Below, one piece after another: positions 1 to 5,166 of a stretch of 6,439 nucleotides of DNA. The stretch's first letter is position 1, and every line of letters begins with the position of its first letter. The position numbers and the translations under genes are program-made. Source of the stretch: Verrucomicrobiia bacterium (GTDB taxonomy: Bacteria; Verrucomicrobiota; Verrucomicrobiia; Limisphaerales; JAUIHU01); the NCBI GenBank assembly GCA_030432175.1, contig JAUIHU010000265.1:1-6439 (forward strand). Direction: 5' to 3'. The notes beneath the pieces are model-generated. The model saw only the letters and a program-made list of their open reading frames with translations. It was not told the DNA's origin and ran no database searches.

Positions 1-428
1 CCCACCTCGATTTGCATCGCACATTGCCGGATGCGCAGTTTCCGGGAAGTGGAAAAGTTCCTGATATGGACCGTGCATTTGCTTCACTGGTTGAGGATCT
101 TAATGACCGCGGCATGCTGGAATCCACACTGGTGGTTATGATGGGTGAGTTTGGCCGTACACCGAAACTGAACAGCCGCGCCGGAAGAGATCACTGGCCG
201 CGGGCGGGTTTCGTCTGCATGGCTGGCGGCGGTGTTCGGGGCGGACAGGTGATTGGCGAGACTGATGAGTACGGGGAGATTCCAGTGACTCAACCCGTAC
301 GCCCGGAAGATGTCGCTTACAGTATTTACTCACTTCTGGGGATTGATCCTGAAAAGGAATACAAAACTCCGTCCGGACGCCCTATGAAAATTATGGGTGA
401 AGGATCATGGATCGAAGGTCTGGCATGA
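1..428 (+). CDS. DUF1501 family protein, C-terminal part (5' end outside window)
   Basis: The reading frame is open from the left edge (first full codon at 3) to TGA at 426-428, giving the last 141 residues. I see the hallmarks of the DUF1501 C-terminus: an 'MDRAFASLVEDL' helix, then 'LVVMMGEFGRTP', 'GRDHWPRAG', a glycine-rich 'AGGGVRGGQVIG' and 'RPEDVAYSIYSLLGIDP'. DUF1501 proteins belong to the alkaline phosphatase/sulfatase-like clan, are usually exported by a Tat-type signal, and are abundant in Planctomycetota and Verrucomicrobiota, often next to DUF1549/DUF1553 genes. The Glu, Asp and His of the GEFGRTP and GRDHWP motifs lie where metal-site residues sit in that clan, which is family knowledge and not shown here. 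The N-terminus and any signal peptide are outside the window. The substrate is unknown. The stop codon overlaps the start of the next gene (ATGA), so the two are probably co-translated. The TTG at 12 is internal and is not a start. Confidence 0.93.
   Translation, partial: HLDLHRTLPDAQFPGSGKVPDMDRAFASLVEDLNDRGMLESTLVVMMGEFGRTPKLNSRAGRDHWPRAGFVCMAGGGVRGGQVIGETDEYGEIPVTQPVRPEDVAYSIYSLLGIDPEKEYKTPSGRPMKIMGEGSWIEGLA
414..418 (+). promoter_or_regulatory. Shine-Dalgarno-like GAAGG deciding the WD40 gene start
   Basis: GAAGG lies 6 nt upstream of the ATG at 425, inside the last codons of the DUF1501 gene. It favours 425 over the in-frame ATG at 407, which would create an 18-nt longer overlap and has no better ribosome site. 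The 425 start gives the ATGA stop/start overlap typical of translational coupling. Confidence 0.55.
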
Positions 429-1510
429 ACGAGATGAAGCCGTTCTCGATTCCACCGAAAAGCCCTTGGAATCATTCATTGATCCGAGTGTTTTTTCTTT
501 TTTTCGTTTGCGTGGCAGGCGTCGCTAACTCCTCTCCTATTCATACCCTCAATTGGAATCTTGAAGGTGATGCCATTTGGTTTGATCAAGGAGGAACAGT
601 TCAGCAGTGGCGATTCGATTGCTGTGAAATTCAGGTTGAACCTTGGATTACTACGGATTGGAAAACGATCAGCGCTATTGAACCTTCGCCTGACGGAAAT
701 TGGATTGCGCTGGGAGGAGGTGTTGCCGGAGAGATGGGGGCGGTCAGTATTTATGACACAAATTCCCATCAGCTAGCTCACCACCAAGATACATTTTCGG
801 ATCTTGTCACATCGCTCTCCTGGACCTCTGACAGTCAGCGCCTCGCCATTGGGTCCTATGATCACTCAATCGTCATCCTTCAAAAACAAGAATCCTCAGC
901 TCCAAGCTTGTCTGGTTCATTTATTCCAATATCAACATTGTCAGGGCATTCACGAGCTGTGTTGGATCTCTGTTTTTCAAACGACAATCAGCATTTAATT
1001 TCCTGCGGATCGGATCGTTCGATCAAGGTTTGGAACCTGAGCGCTAATCTCCCGACTCGAAGCTTGTCCAATCACACTGATCGCATCCTGGCGCTTTCGC
1101 CCCGACCCACTCAGTATTTCAATGACACTCCACTTCCATTTACTTGCGCCAGCGCTTCGGATGATCAAACAGTCAGAATCTGGCAGCCTGTGATTGGCCG
1201 GATGGTTAGAATCGTGCGCAATCATGAAGCCAGTGTGCTCAATGTAGACTGGGATCCGACGGGGCGCTTTGTTTACTCCGCTGACACCGATGGAGTCATC
1301 CGAAAAATTGAAGGGAACAGCGATCAAATTCTCATGGAAGTCAAAACCGGTTTGGACTGGATTCATGCCTTAAAAATATCTCCACAAGGTGATTTGCTGG
1401 CAGCAGGAGATTGGAATGGAGATTTACAAATTTGGAAAACCTCTTCCGATTCCAATCAATTATCCCTGACGCATTCTCTGACGAAAGGTAAGGTGAATCA
1501 ACATGAATGA
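425..1510 (+). CDS. Exported WD40-repeat seven-bladed beta-propeller protein
   Basis: From the ATG at 425 the product is 361 residues. A hydrophobic segment at about residues 19-35 (LIRVFFLFFVCVAGVAN), preceded by basic residues, looks like a signal peptide or membrane anchor. After it I count seven WD40-like blades at roughly 38-64, 81-112, 125-153, 174-205, 217-254, 267-295 and 312-338. The clearest are blade 4 (GHSRAVLDLCFS ... GSDRSIKVWNL) and blade 5 (ASASDDQTVRIWQ). Blades 1 and 6 are degenerate. Seven blades make one closed propeller, so the protein is probably just that: a non-catalytic scaffold or binding module outside the cytoplasm. Partner and ligand are not visible. Family knowledge: WD40 proteins commonly sit beside DUF1501/DUF1549/DUF1553 genes in PVC bacteria. 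It overlaps the gene before it by 4 nt and the one after by 8 nt, so it sits mid-operon. The C-terminal tail after blade 7 is polar and short. Confidence 0.9.
   Translation: MNEMKPFSIPPKSPWNHSLIRVFFLFFVCVAGVANSSPIHTLNWNLEGDAIWFDQGGTVQQWRFDCCEIQVEPWITTDWKTISAIEPSPDGNWIALGGGVAGEMGAVSIYDTNSHQLAHHQDTFSDLVTSLSWTSDSQRLAIGSYDHSIVILQKQESSAPSLSGSFIPISTLSGHSRAVLDLCFSNDNQHLISCGSDRSIKVWNLSANLPTRSLSNHTDRILALSPRPTQYFNDTPLPFTCASASDDQTVRIWQPVIGRMVRIVRNHEASVLNVDWDPTGRFVYSADTDGVIRKIEGNSDQILMEVKTGLDWIHALKISPQGDLLAAGDWNGDLQIWKTSSDSNQLSLTHSLTKGKVNQHE
1490..1496 (+). promoter_or_regulatory. Shine-Dalgarno AAGGTGA of the thioesterase gene
   Basis: AAGGTGA matches the anti-Shine-Dalgarno end of 16S rRNA well and stands 6 nt before the ATG at 1503. 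It lies inside the end of the WD40 coding region, so the thioesterase has its own ribosome site while still overlapping the previous stop codon. It supports 1503 as the start. Confidence 0.65.
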
Positions 1511-1934
1511 AGAAATCTGCGAAACACCCAAAGGAACCCTGCTCCTGAGAACACTCGCCATGCCGGCAGATACCAATCCGAGCGGTGACATATTTGGTGG
1601 TTGGATCATGTCACAAATGGACATTGCCGGCGCCATTCTGGTGAAAGAAATCACCCTGGGAAGATGCGTGACGGTTGCGGTGGATGGCTTCAAGTTCTTG
1701 AAGCCGGTCAAAGTGGGTGACGTTGTCTGTTGCTACGGACAAGTCACCCGGGTTGGAACGACATCCGTAGCGATCCAACTTGAAGTCTGGGTCAAACCTG
1801 TGACTCGAGAGTCGGAATCCATCTGCCCACGCTTCAAAGTCACAGAAGCCCTCTTCACTTACGTTGCCGTAGATGACGACGGAGCCAAACGCCCCGTCCC
1901 TGAATCAGCAAGAAGCGGAATTGCTCAAATTTGA
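1503..1934 (+). CDS. yciA: YciA-type acyl-CoA thioesterase (hotdog fold)
   Basis: The 143-residue product is the length expected for YciA and lines up with the E. coli protein, as I remember it, almost end to end. Shared blocks are 'LRTLAMPADTN', 'GDIFGGW', 'MSQMDI.GAIL.KEI', 'FL.PV.VGDVVCCY', 'GTTSV' and 'TEALF.YVAVD'. YciA is a cytoplasmic hotdog-fold enzyme, multimeric, that hydrolyses a broad range of acyl-CoA esters to free acid and CoA. The conserved acidic catalytic residue corresponds to Asp40 in the MSQMD motif. Compared with the E. coli sequence there is a slightly longer, divergent loop at about residues 100-109 (RESESICPRF), and residues beyond about 133 are unique. The gene overlaps the WD40 stop by 8 nt and is the last gene of the operon, since more than 500 non-coding bases follow. 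It has no obvious functional link to the two exported proteins ahead of it. Assignment to the YciA subfamily is firm; the physiological substrate is not known from sequence. Confidence 0.96.
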   Translation: MNEEICETPKGTLLLRTLAMPADTNPSGDIFGGWIMSQMDIAGAILVKEITLGRCVTVAVDGFKFLKPVKVGDVVCCYGQVTRVGTTSVAIQLEVWVKPVTRESESICPRFKVTEALFTYVAVDDDGAKRPVPESARSGIAQI

Positions 1935-1951
1935 AATCTAAAAAGGAGAAA

Positions 1952-1969
1952 GGGGACAAGAATGTCCCC
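1952..1969. repeat. Perfect 7-bp hairpin GGGGACA/TGTCCCC
   Basis: GGGGACA (1952-1958) and TGTCCCC (1963-1969) form a perfect stem with a 4-nt loop, 17 nt after the thioesterase stop. As a terminator for the upstream operon it lacks a U-tract: the next bases are CACAGATC. Read on the minus strand, the stem is followed by TTTCTCCTTTTT, which would suit an intrinsic terminator in that direction, but the nearest minus-strand gene ends about 480 nt away. It more likely marks one edge of the hairpin-rich repeat that follows. Confidence 0.6.
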
Positions 1970-1981
1970 CACAGATCGGAT

Positions 1982-2103
1982 GGGCGCCCCATGGGCTGAA
2001 TCCCAACGGGATTCCGTAACACAGCCCAGGGTTGCACGCCGAGCGCTACCCTGGGTTAATGCATCCATTTATTCACAACTCTGTAGGAGTTGCGCCTTGT
2101 GAA
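1982..2103. repeat. Cluster of nested inverted repeats (REP-like element)
   Basis: Several perfect inverted repeats are packed into about 120 bases. They are the palindrome GGGCGCCC (1982-1989); GAATCCC (1998-2004) with GGGATTC (2008-2014) and a 3-nt loop; GGGCTG (1993-1998) with CAGCCC (2022-2027), enclosing that hairpin; CCCAGGGT (2025-2032) with ACCCTGGG (2048-2055); CAACTC (2076-2081) with GAGTTG (2087-2092); and TTCACAA (2072-2078) with TTGTGAA (2097-2103). Some arms share bases, so not all can form at once. I associate this wording (CCAGGGT arms, an AATCCC/GGGATT hairpin, CTGTAGGAGTTG) with dispersed intergenic repeats of Verrucomicrobiota and Planctomycetota, but that is memory and not a search. 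Open frames across it look like by-products of the palindromes, with no start context or domain. Confidence 0.65.
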
Positions 2104-2347
2104 AACGACATCCATTCCGCCAAGATTTACAGTCCAGCGGATGAGTGTGTCAAATCTATGACACCCAAATTCATGTCTGCTTCTCCCTTTCCCGCGGTTA
2201 CTGGCCTTATGCGTCCGATTGGGTGGCCAGTGAGCAAAATGAGTGCGAACCACTATTCCAGAATCTTTGTTCCCGAGAGGATTATTTAGGTTTTGGAGAT
2301 TTTGTTACTTCTTGAACCAAAGACAGCTCGAAACAAAATAGAGAAAC
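2104..2347. other. Non-coding stretch with two inverted repeats, no gene recognised
   Basis: I see no gene I can support here. Short open frames exist on both strands (for example plus 2032-2289), but they begin inside the palindromic repeat, lack ribosome sites and show no known domain. Two inverted repeats stand out: GTGTCA (2147-2152) with TGACAC (2159-2164), 6-nt loop, and ACTGGCC (2200-2206) with GGCCAGT (2225-2231), 18-nt loop. They suggest that the hairpin-rich element continues to about 2235. The bases from about 2290 to 2347 are AT-rich and otherwise featureless. Confidence 0.45.
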
Positions 2348-2441
2348 TTTCGTGAATTTCGAGCATTTCGTGGTCAAAAAAAACATGAATTCCGTAGTCA
2401 AAAAGATTCCGCAAATTCCGCGAATTCCGTGGTTAAAAAAA
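2348..2441. repeat. 9-bp-period repeat modules ending in GTGGTYAAAAAAA
   Basis: Two similar modules and a partial one lie in tandem. Module A is TTTCGTGAA, TTTCGAGCA, TTTCGTGGT (2348-2374) followed by C and eight A. A partial module, ATTCCGTAG then TCAAAAA, starts at 2389. Module B is ATTCCGCAA, ATTCCGCGA, ATTCCGTGG (2406-2432) followed by TT and seven A. Each module is a triplet of 9-mers sharing TTYCG, closed by GTGGTYAAAAAAA. On the opposite strand this reads TTTTTTAACCACGGAAT and so on, a motif I remember as a widespread dispersed intergenic repeat in several bacterial phyla. The array ends 8 nt short of the stop codon of the minus-strand hydrolase gene, in its 3' flank. The T-run on that strand has no preceding stem, so I do not call a terminator. 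Confidence 0.75.
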
Positions 2442-2449
2442 TGAATGGG

Positions 2450-4201
2450 TCACTCAAAGAATTTCGACTTCACGTTCTCAATTTCCGCCTCACTCAACCG
2501 TGGTCCAACTTTAATGAGCCACTGGTAACGCAAAGTTCGAGACTCGCCCTCAGCAATTTCAAAGTTCGGGAAAGCTCCAAATCGACCGTAATCGCGATAA
2601 GCTGAAAATCGAGTTCCCTCAGGATTCTCCGGATGATTCAGAATTACGACACTGTACATCCCTGACGGCAAAACGAATGTCTCACCCGCCCATGGCAAAT
2701 CCAGGTCTTTCTTCGGGTTGATGCCATCTTCATGGAAGAAATACTGGGTGCGCTCATCAATGATTTCATTCGCAGGGCGAAACTGCGCTCCGGCATGTTC
2801 TGGATCTCCATTCATTACCAAATCTCCCTGGCTGGCATGCAGCACACTGTGCATTTCAATTAGGGCGTAAGCCGAAGCTGGAGGACGGTGAAAAATCATG
2901 GTCCGCTCTTCATCCAGAATCCGAATCCCATCATTAGTCTCCCAGGAAATATGAGAAGTAAAGCGAGCTTCATCTGGGTTAGAGCTTTGCTCGGTGAAAC
3001 CGACATGTCTCTGAACCCCAACTTTCATGTGCCACAGGTCGTAACGTTTGCCTTTAAAACCGATTCTGTTGAATCCCAGGAAAATACCACGGTGATGAGT
3101 GAATCGTCCGCCCGGTCCTTTGGTTATCGGACCCAACCCATTCGGGTCCATGACATGAAGAAAAGGTTTGTAAGTGTTATGCCGTGTCTCTCCCGTGGAA
3201 GTATCCAGAGCGATTTGAAAAGCTGCTAGAGTTCGAGCGCCTTCCAGAACTTTTAACTCCTTTTCAGGAACCAATTCAAAACCATAGGACGGAGCCGGAG
3301 CAGTGGGAATATTTTTCAGAAATCCTTGGTCCACCAGGAACCGGTCCATTTCATAAAGCGTATTCTCATAAATGCCGGGAGTCGCATTCTTCTTGAATTC
3401 CGGGCTGTTGAAAAATCCATGTGGCTCGCCTTCGTACAAATACAAACGACTTTCGACCCCAACCTCGTGACTTTTGGCCTGAAACAGCTGCGCGGTTTCG
3501 ACAGGAATCAAACTGTCGTTGGTTCCTAAAAAGACGATCGAAGGTGGAATACTGGAATCGATGTTATGAATCGGAGAAATCTCCAGGTACCGTTCTTTAA
3601 CGCGATCATAACCGTAACCCTCCGGACCATTATCATAAACGGGGTTAAATAAAAGCAACGCATTGGGAGCAGAGGAAACATCCAGGTTTTCATCTGCATT
3701 ATCCAAACCAGCCAAGGTTCCTGTGGCGGCGGCAACATGGCCACCAGCCGATCCACCCCCTGCGGCTATTCGATTGGGATCAATTCCCAGCTCTCCAGCA
3801 TGTTCACGCAACCATCTGACGGCGGACTTTCCATCCTCTACACAATCGAAAGGAGTCGTTTTGTGTCGACTTCGAACCCGATAATCAGCAACCACACCCA
3901 CCATCCCACGCGATGCCAGGTAGCGGCAATGTGGCGCAAACTGGCTGACATTTCCACCTACCCAGCCGCCGCCAAAAAAGAAAACAGCTGCGGGTCGGCT
4001 ATCGGAAGAACAGTGCCCTTCCGGCGCAAAAATTTGCAGAGTCAGTTGAGCTTCGTCAGTCTTTTTGTAGGCTTTAACTTCACTGGCGCCAGGTAATAAA
4101 TCCGGCAAAGGATCTGCTACAAGCGATGAGGATAAGCAAAGCGCTGCGCCAATAAGCAAAAAAGATATTGAATTTTTTAAGCATCGAACCGGGTAAATCA
4201 T
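2450..4201 (-). CDS. Secreted alpha/beta hydrolase (BD-FAE/esterase type) fused to DUF6807 (PmoA-like) domain
   Basis: The protein is 583 residues. Residues 1-29 form a signal peptide with a hydrophobic core (ISFLLIGAALCLSSS) and a likely cut after LVA, so it is probably exported. Residues about 45-295 are an alpha/beta hydrolase of the esterase/lipase (HSL, BD-FAE) type. The oxyanion loop is FFFGGGW (74-80), the nucleophile Ser151 is in GGGSAGG, the acid is probably Asp229 in GTND, and the base is His261 in GEPHGFF. The usual HGGGW reads FGGGW here. Residues about 305-570 match DUF6807, often labelled 'methane oxygenase PmoA' although not a true PmoA. I see PFLHVMDPNG, THHRG (368-372), EHAGAQFRP (468-476) and YGRFGAFP. 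The function of DUF6807 is unproven; its genes often sit near sugar-metabolism genes in PVC bacteria, so an esterified carbohydrate substrate is an inference. A weak AGGG lies 7 nt before the ATG. The gene is monocistronic in this window and divergent from the TVP38 gene. The frame is intact with no sign of decay. Confidence 0.9.
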   Translation of the reverse strand: MIYPVRCLKNSISFLLIGAALCLSSSLVADPLPDLLPGASEVKAYKKTDEAQLTLQIFAPEGHCSSDSRPAAVFFFGGGWVGGNVSQFAPHCRYLASRGMVGVVADYRVRSRHKTTPFDCVEDGKSAVRWLREHAGELGIDPNRIAAGGGSAGGHVAAATGTLAGLDNADENLDVSSAPNALLLFNPVYDNGPEGYGYDRVKERYLEISPIHNIDSSIPPSIVFLGTNDSLIPVETAQLFQAKSHEVGVESRLYLYEGEPHGFFNSPEFKKNATPGIYENTLYEMDRFLVDQGFLKNIPTAPAPSYGFELVPEKELKVLEGARTLAAFQIALDTSTGETRHNTYKPFLHVMDPNGLGPITKGPGGRFTHHRGIFLGFNRIGFKGKRYDLWHMKVGVQRHVGFTEQSSNPDEARFTSHISWETNDGIRILDEERTMIFHRPPASAYALIEMHSVLHASQGDLVMNGDPEHAGAQFRPANEIIDERTQYFFHEDGINPKKDLDLPWAGETFVLPSGMYSVVILNHPENPEGTRFSAYRDYGRFGAFPNFEIAEGESRTLRYQWLIKVGPRLSEAEIENVKSKFFE

Positions 4202-4328
4202 TTTGCAACCCTAGCGATCCTATGCATTTGGAGCAAGCCAACACAAAGCAAAAACCTGTCCTGAAACTTTTAAAAGGAATAAACCAAGCCTCTCATCTTC
4301 TGATTTAACGATCACCAGCATTAACCCG
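4202..4328. promoter_or_regulatory. Divergent intergenic region between hydrolase and TVP38 genes
   Basis: These 127 bases must hold the promoters of both diverging genes. The best minus-strand candidate is weak: TAGGAT (complement of 4217-4222) with TTGTGT 18 nt upstream. It would leave a very short leader before the hydrolase ATG at 4201. On the plus strand I find no convincing -35/-10 pair. An AAAAGGAA at about 4273 is too far from the ATG at 4329 to be its ribosome site. No clear operator palindrome or riboswitch was seen. Confidence 0.4.
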
Positions 4329-5108
4329 ATGAAACAAAGTCCCGAATCCAAACCGATAAAATCACAAACAAAAGAAACCGTCCCTGCCACGCCCCGTCGC
4401 AGTCCTTTCAAATGGATCCTGCTGCTGGCTCTGGTCGTCATTGGCGCAGGACTATTCTGGAAATTCGGGGATCAGCTGTCGTTGGATCAATTGGCAAAAC
4501 AAGAAACTGAGCTGCGGGATGCAAAAAACGCCAGCCCGATGCTGGTTTATCCAGTGGCGCTTTTCCTTTACATCATCGTTACAGGACTCTCTTTGCCGGG
4601 AGCTGGGGTCATGTCACTGGTTTATGCCTGGTATTTTGGATTCTGGCCTGGGTTGGTTTTGGTGAGCTTTGCTTCTACTGCAGGGGCCACCATCGCATTC
4701 CTGCTCAGTCGGTTTTTCTTTCAGGATGCTGTGCAGAATAAATTTGGAGAGCGGATCCAGAAGTTCAATCAGGCTTTTCAGGACGAAGGGCCATTTTATT
4801 TATTTTCATTGCGCCTGATTCCGGTTGTTCCATTTTTCATTATTAACCTGGTAATGGGACTGACACCGATTCGCGTCGGAACTTTCTGGTGGGTGAGTCA
4901 AGCGGGGATGCTTCCAGGAACTGCGGCTTATGTTTATGCCGGGTCTCAGTTTCCGTCGTTGCAAATCCTCTCTGAAAAAGGCGCTTCAGGAATCGTGACA
5001 CCTGGACTTCTGATAGCTTTCGCAATTCTGGGATTGATGCCACTGACTCTCAAAAAGCTTGTTCTGATTTTCCAAAAACAGAAGAATCAAACTACCGAAC
5101 CAACCTGA
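4329..5108 (+). CDS. TVP38/TMEM64 (VTT-domain, DedA-like) membrane protein
   Basis: The product has 259 residues. A polar, basic N-tail (1-27) is followed by a membrane helix at about 28-45, a short charged loop, and hydrophobic segments near 70-90, 97-127, 154-176, 185-205 and 222-248. Family motifs are visible: 'SLPGAGVMSLVYAWYFG' (88-104), 'STAGATIAFLLSRFF' (116-130), 'RLIPVVPFFIINLVMGLT' (162-179, with Arg162, Pro165, Pro168 and Asn173) and 'PGTAAYVYAG' (196-205). These define the VTT/SNARE-associated domain shared with DedA proteins, some members of which are linked to lipid scrambling or transport; the substrate here cannot be read from sequence. No Shine-Dalgarno precedes the ATG (TTAACCCG), yet no better start exists, and the basic tail plus first helix support it. 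The MerA-like oxidoreductase gene starts 58 nt downstream on the same strand. The two families are often adjacent or fused in bacteria, so they probably work together. Confidence 0.93.
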   Translation: MKQSPESKPIKSQTKETVPATPRRSPFKWILLLALVVIGAGLFWKFGDQLSLDQLAKQETELRDAKNASPMLVYPVALFLYIIVTGLSLPGAGVMSLVYAWYFGFWPGLVLVSFASTAGATIAFLLSRFFFQDAVQNKFGERIQKFNQAFQDEGPFYLFSLRLIPVVPFFIINLVMGLTPIRVGTFWWVSQAGMLPGTAAYVYAGSQFPSLQILSEKGASGIVTPGLLIAFAILGLMPLTLKKLVLIFQKQKNQTTEPT

Positions 5109-5166
5109 CACTAAAAATATTTTAAAGCTCAACGATACCGTTCCTATAACTCCGCCCCGCAATTCG

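Noticed and set aside
995..1366. Minus-strand 123-codon open frame inside the WD40 gene
   Set aside because: It lies wholly opposite clear WD40 blades and has no recognisable domain.
1952..1969. Intrinsic terminator of the DUF1501-WD40-yciA operon
   Set aside because: The stem is good, but no U-tract follows on the plus strand. It is listed as a repeat hairpin instead.
1855..2037. Minus-strand 60-codon open frame reading 'NPVGIQPMGRP'
   Set aside because: This wording comes from translating the dispersed hairpin repeat and the end of the thioesterase gene in antisense, so it is not a gene.
2032..2289. Plus-strand 85-codon open frame in the intergenic region
   Set aside because: It begins inside the CCCAGGGT hairpin, has no ribosome site and matches no family I know; its N-terminal half is translated palindrome.
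2348..2441. CRISPR-like array
   Set aside because: The units are 9 bp, contiguous and without unique spacers, so this is a short-period tandem repeat.
3737..4096. Plus-strand 119-codon open frame inside the hydrolase gene
   Set aside because: It is antisense to the catalytic domain of a well-supported gene and has no family signal.
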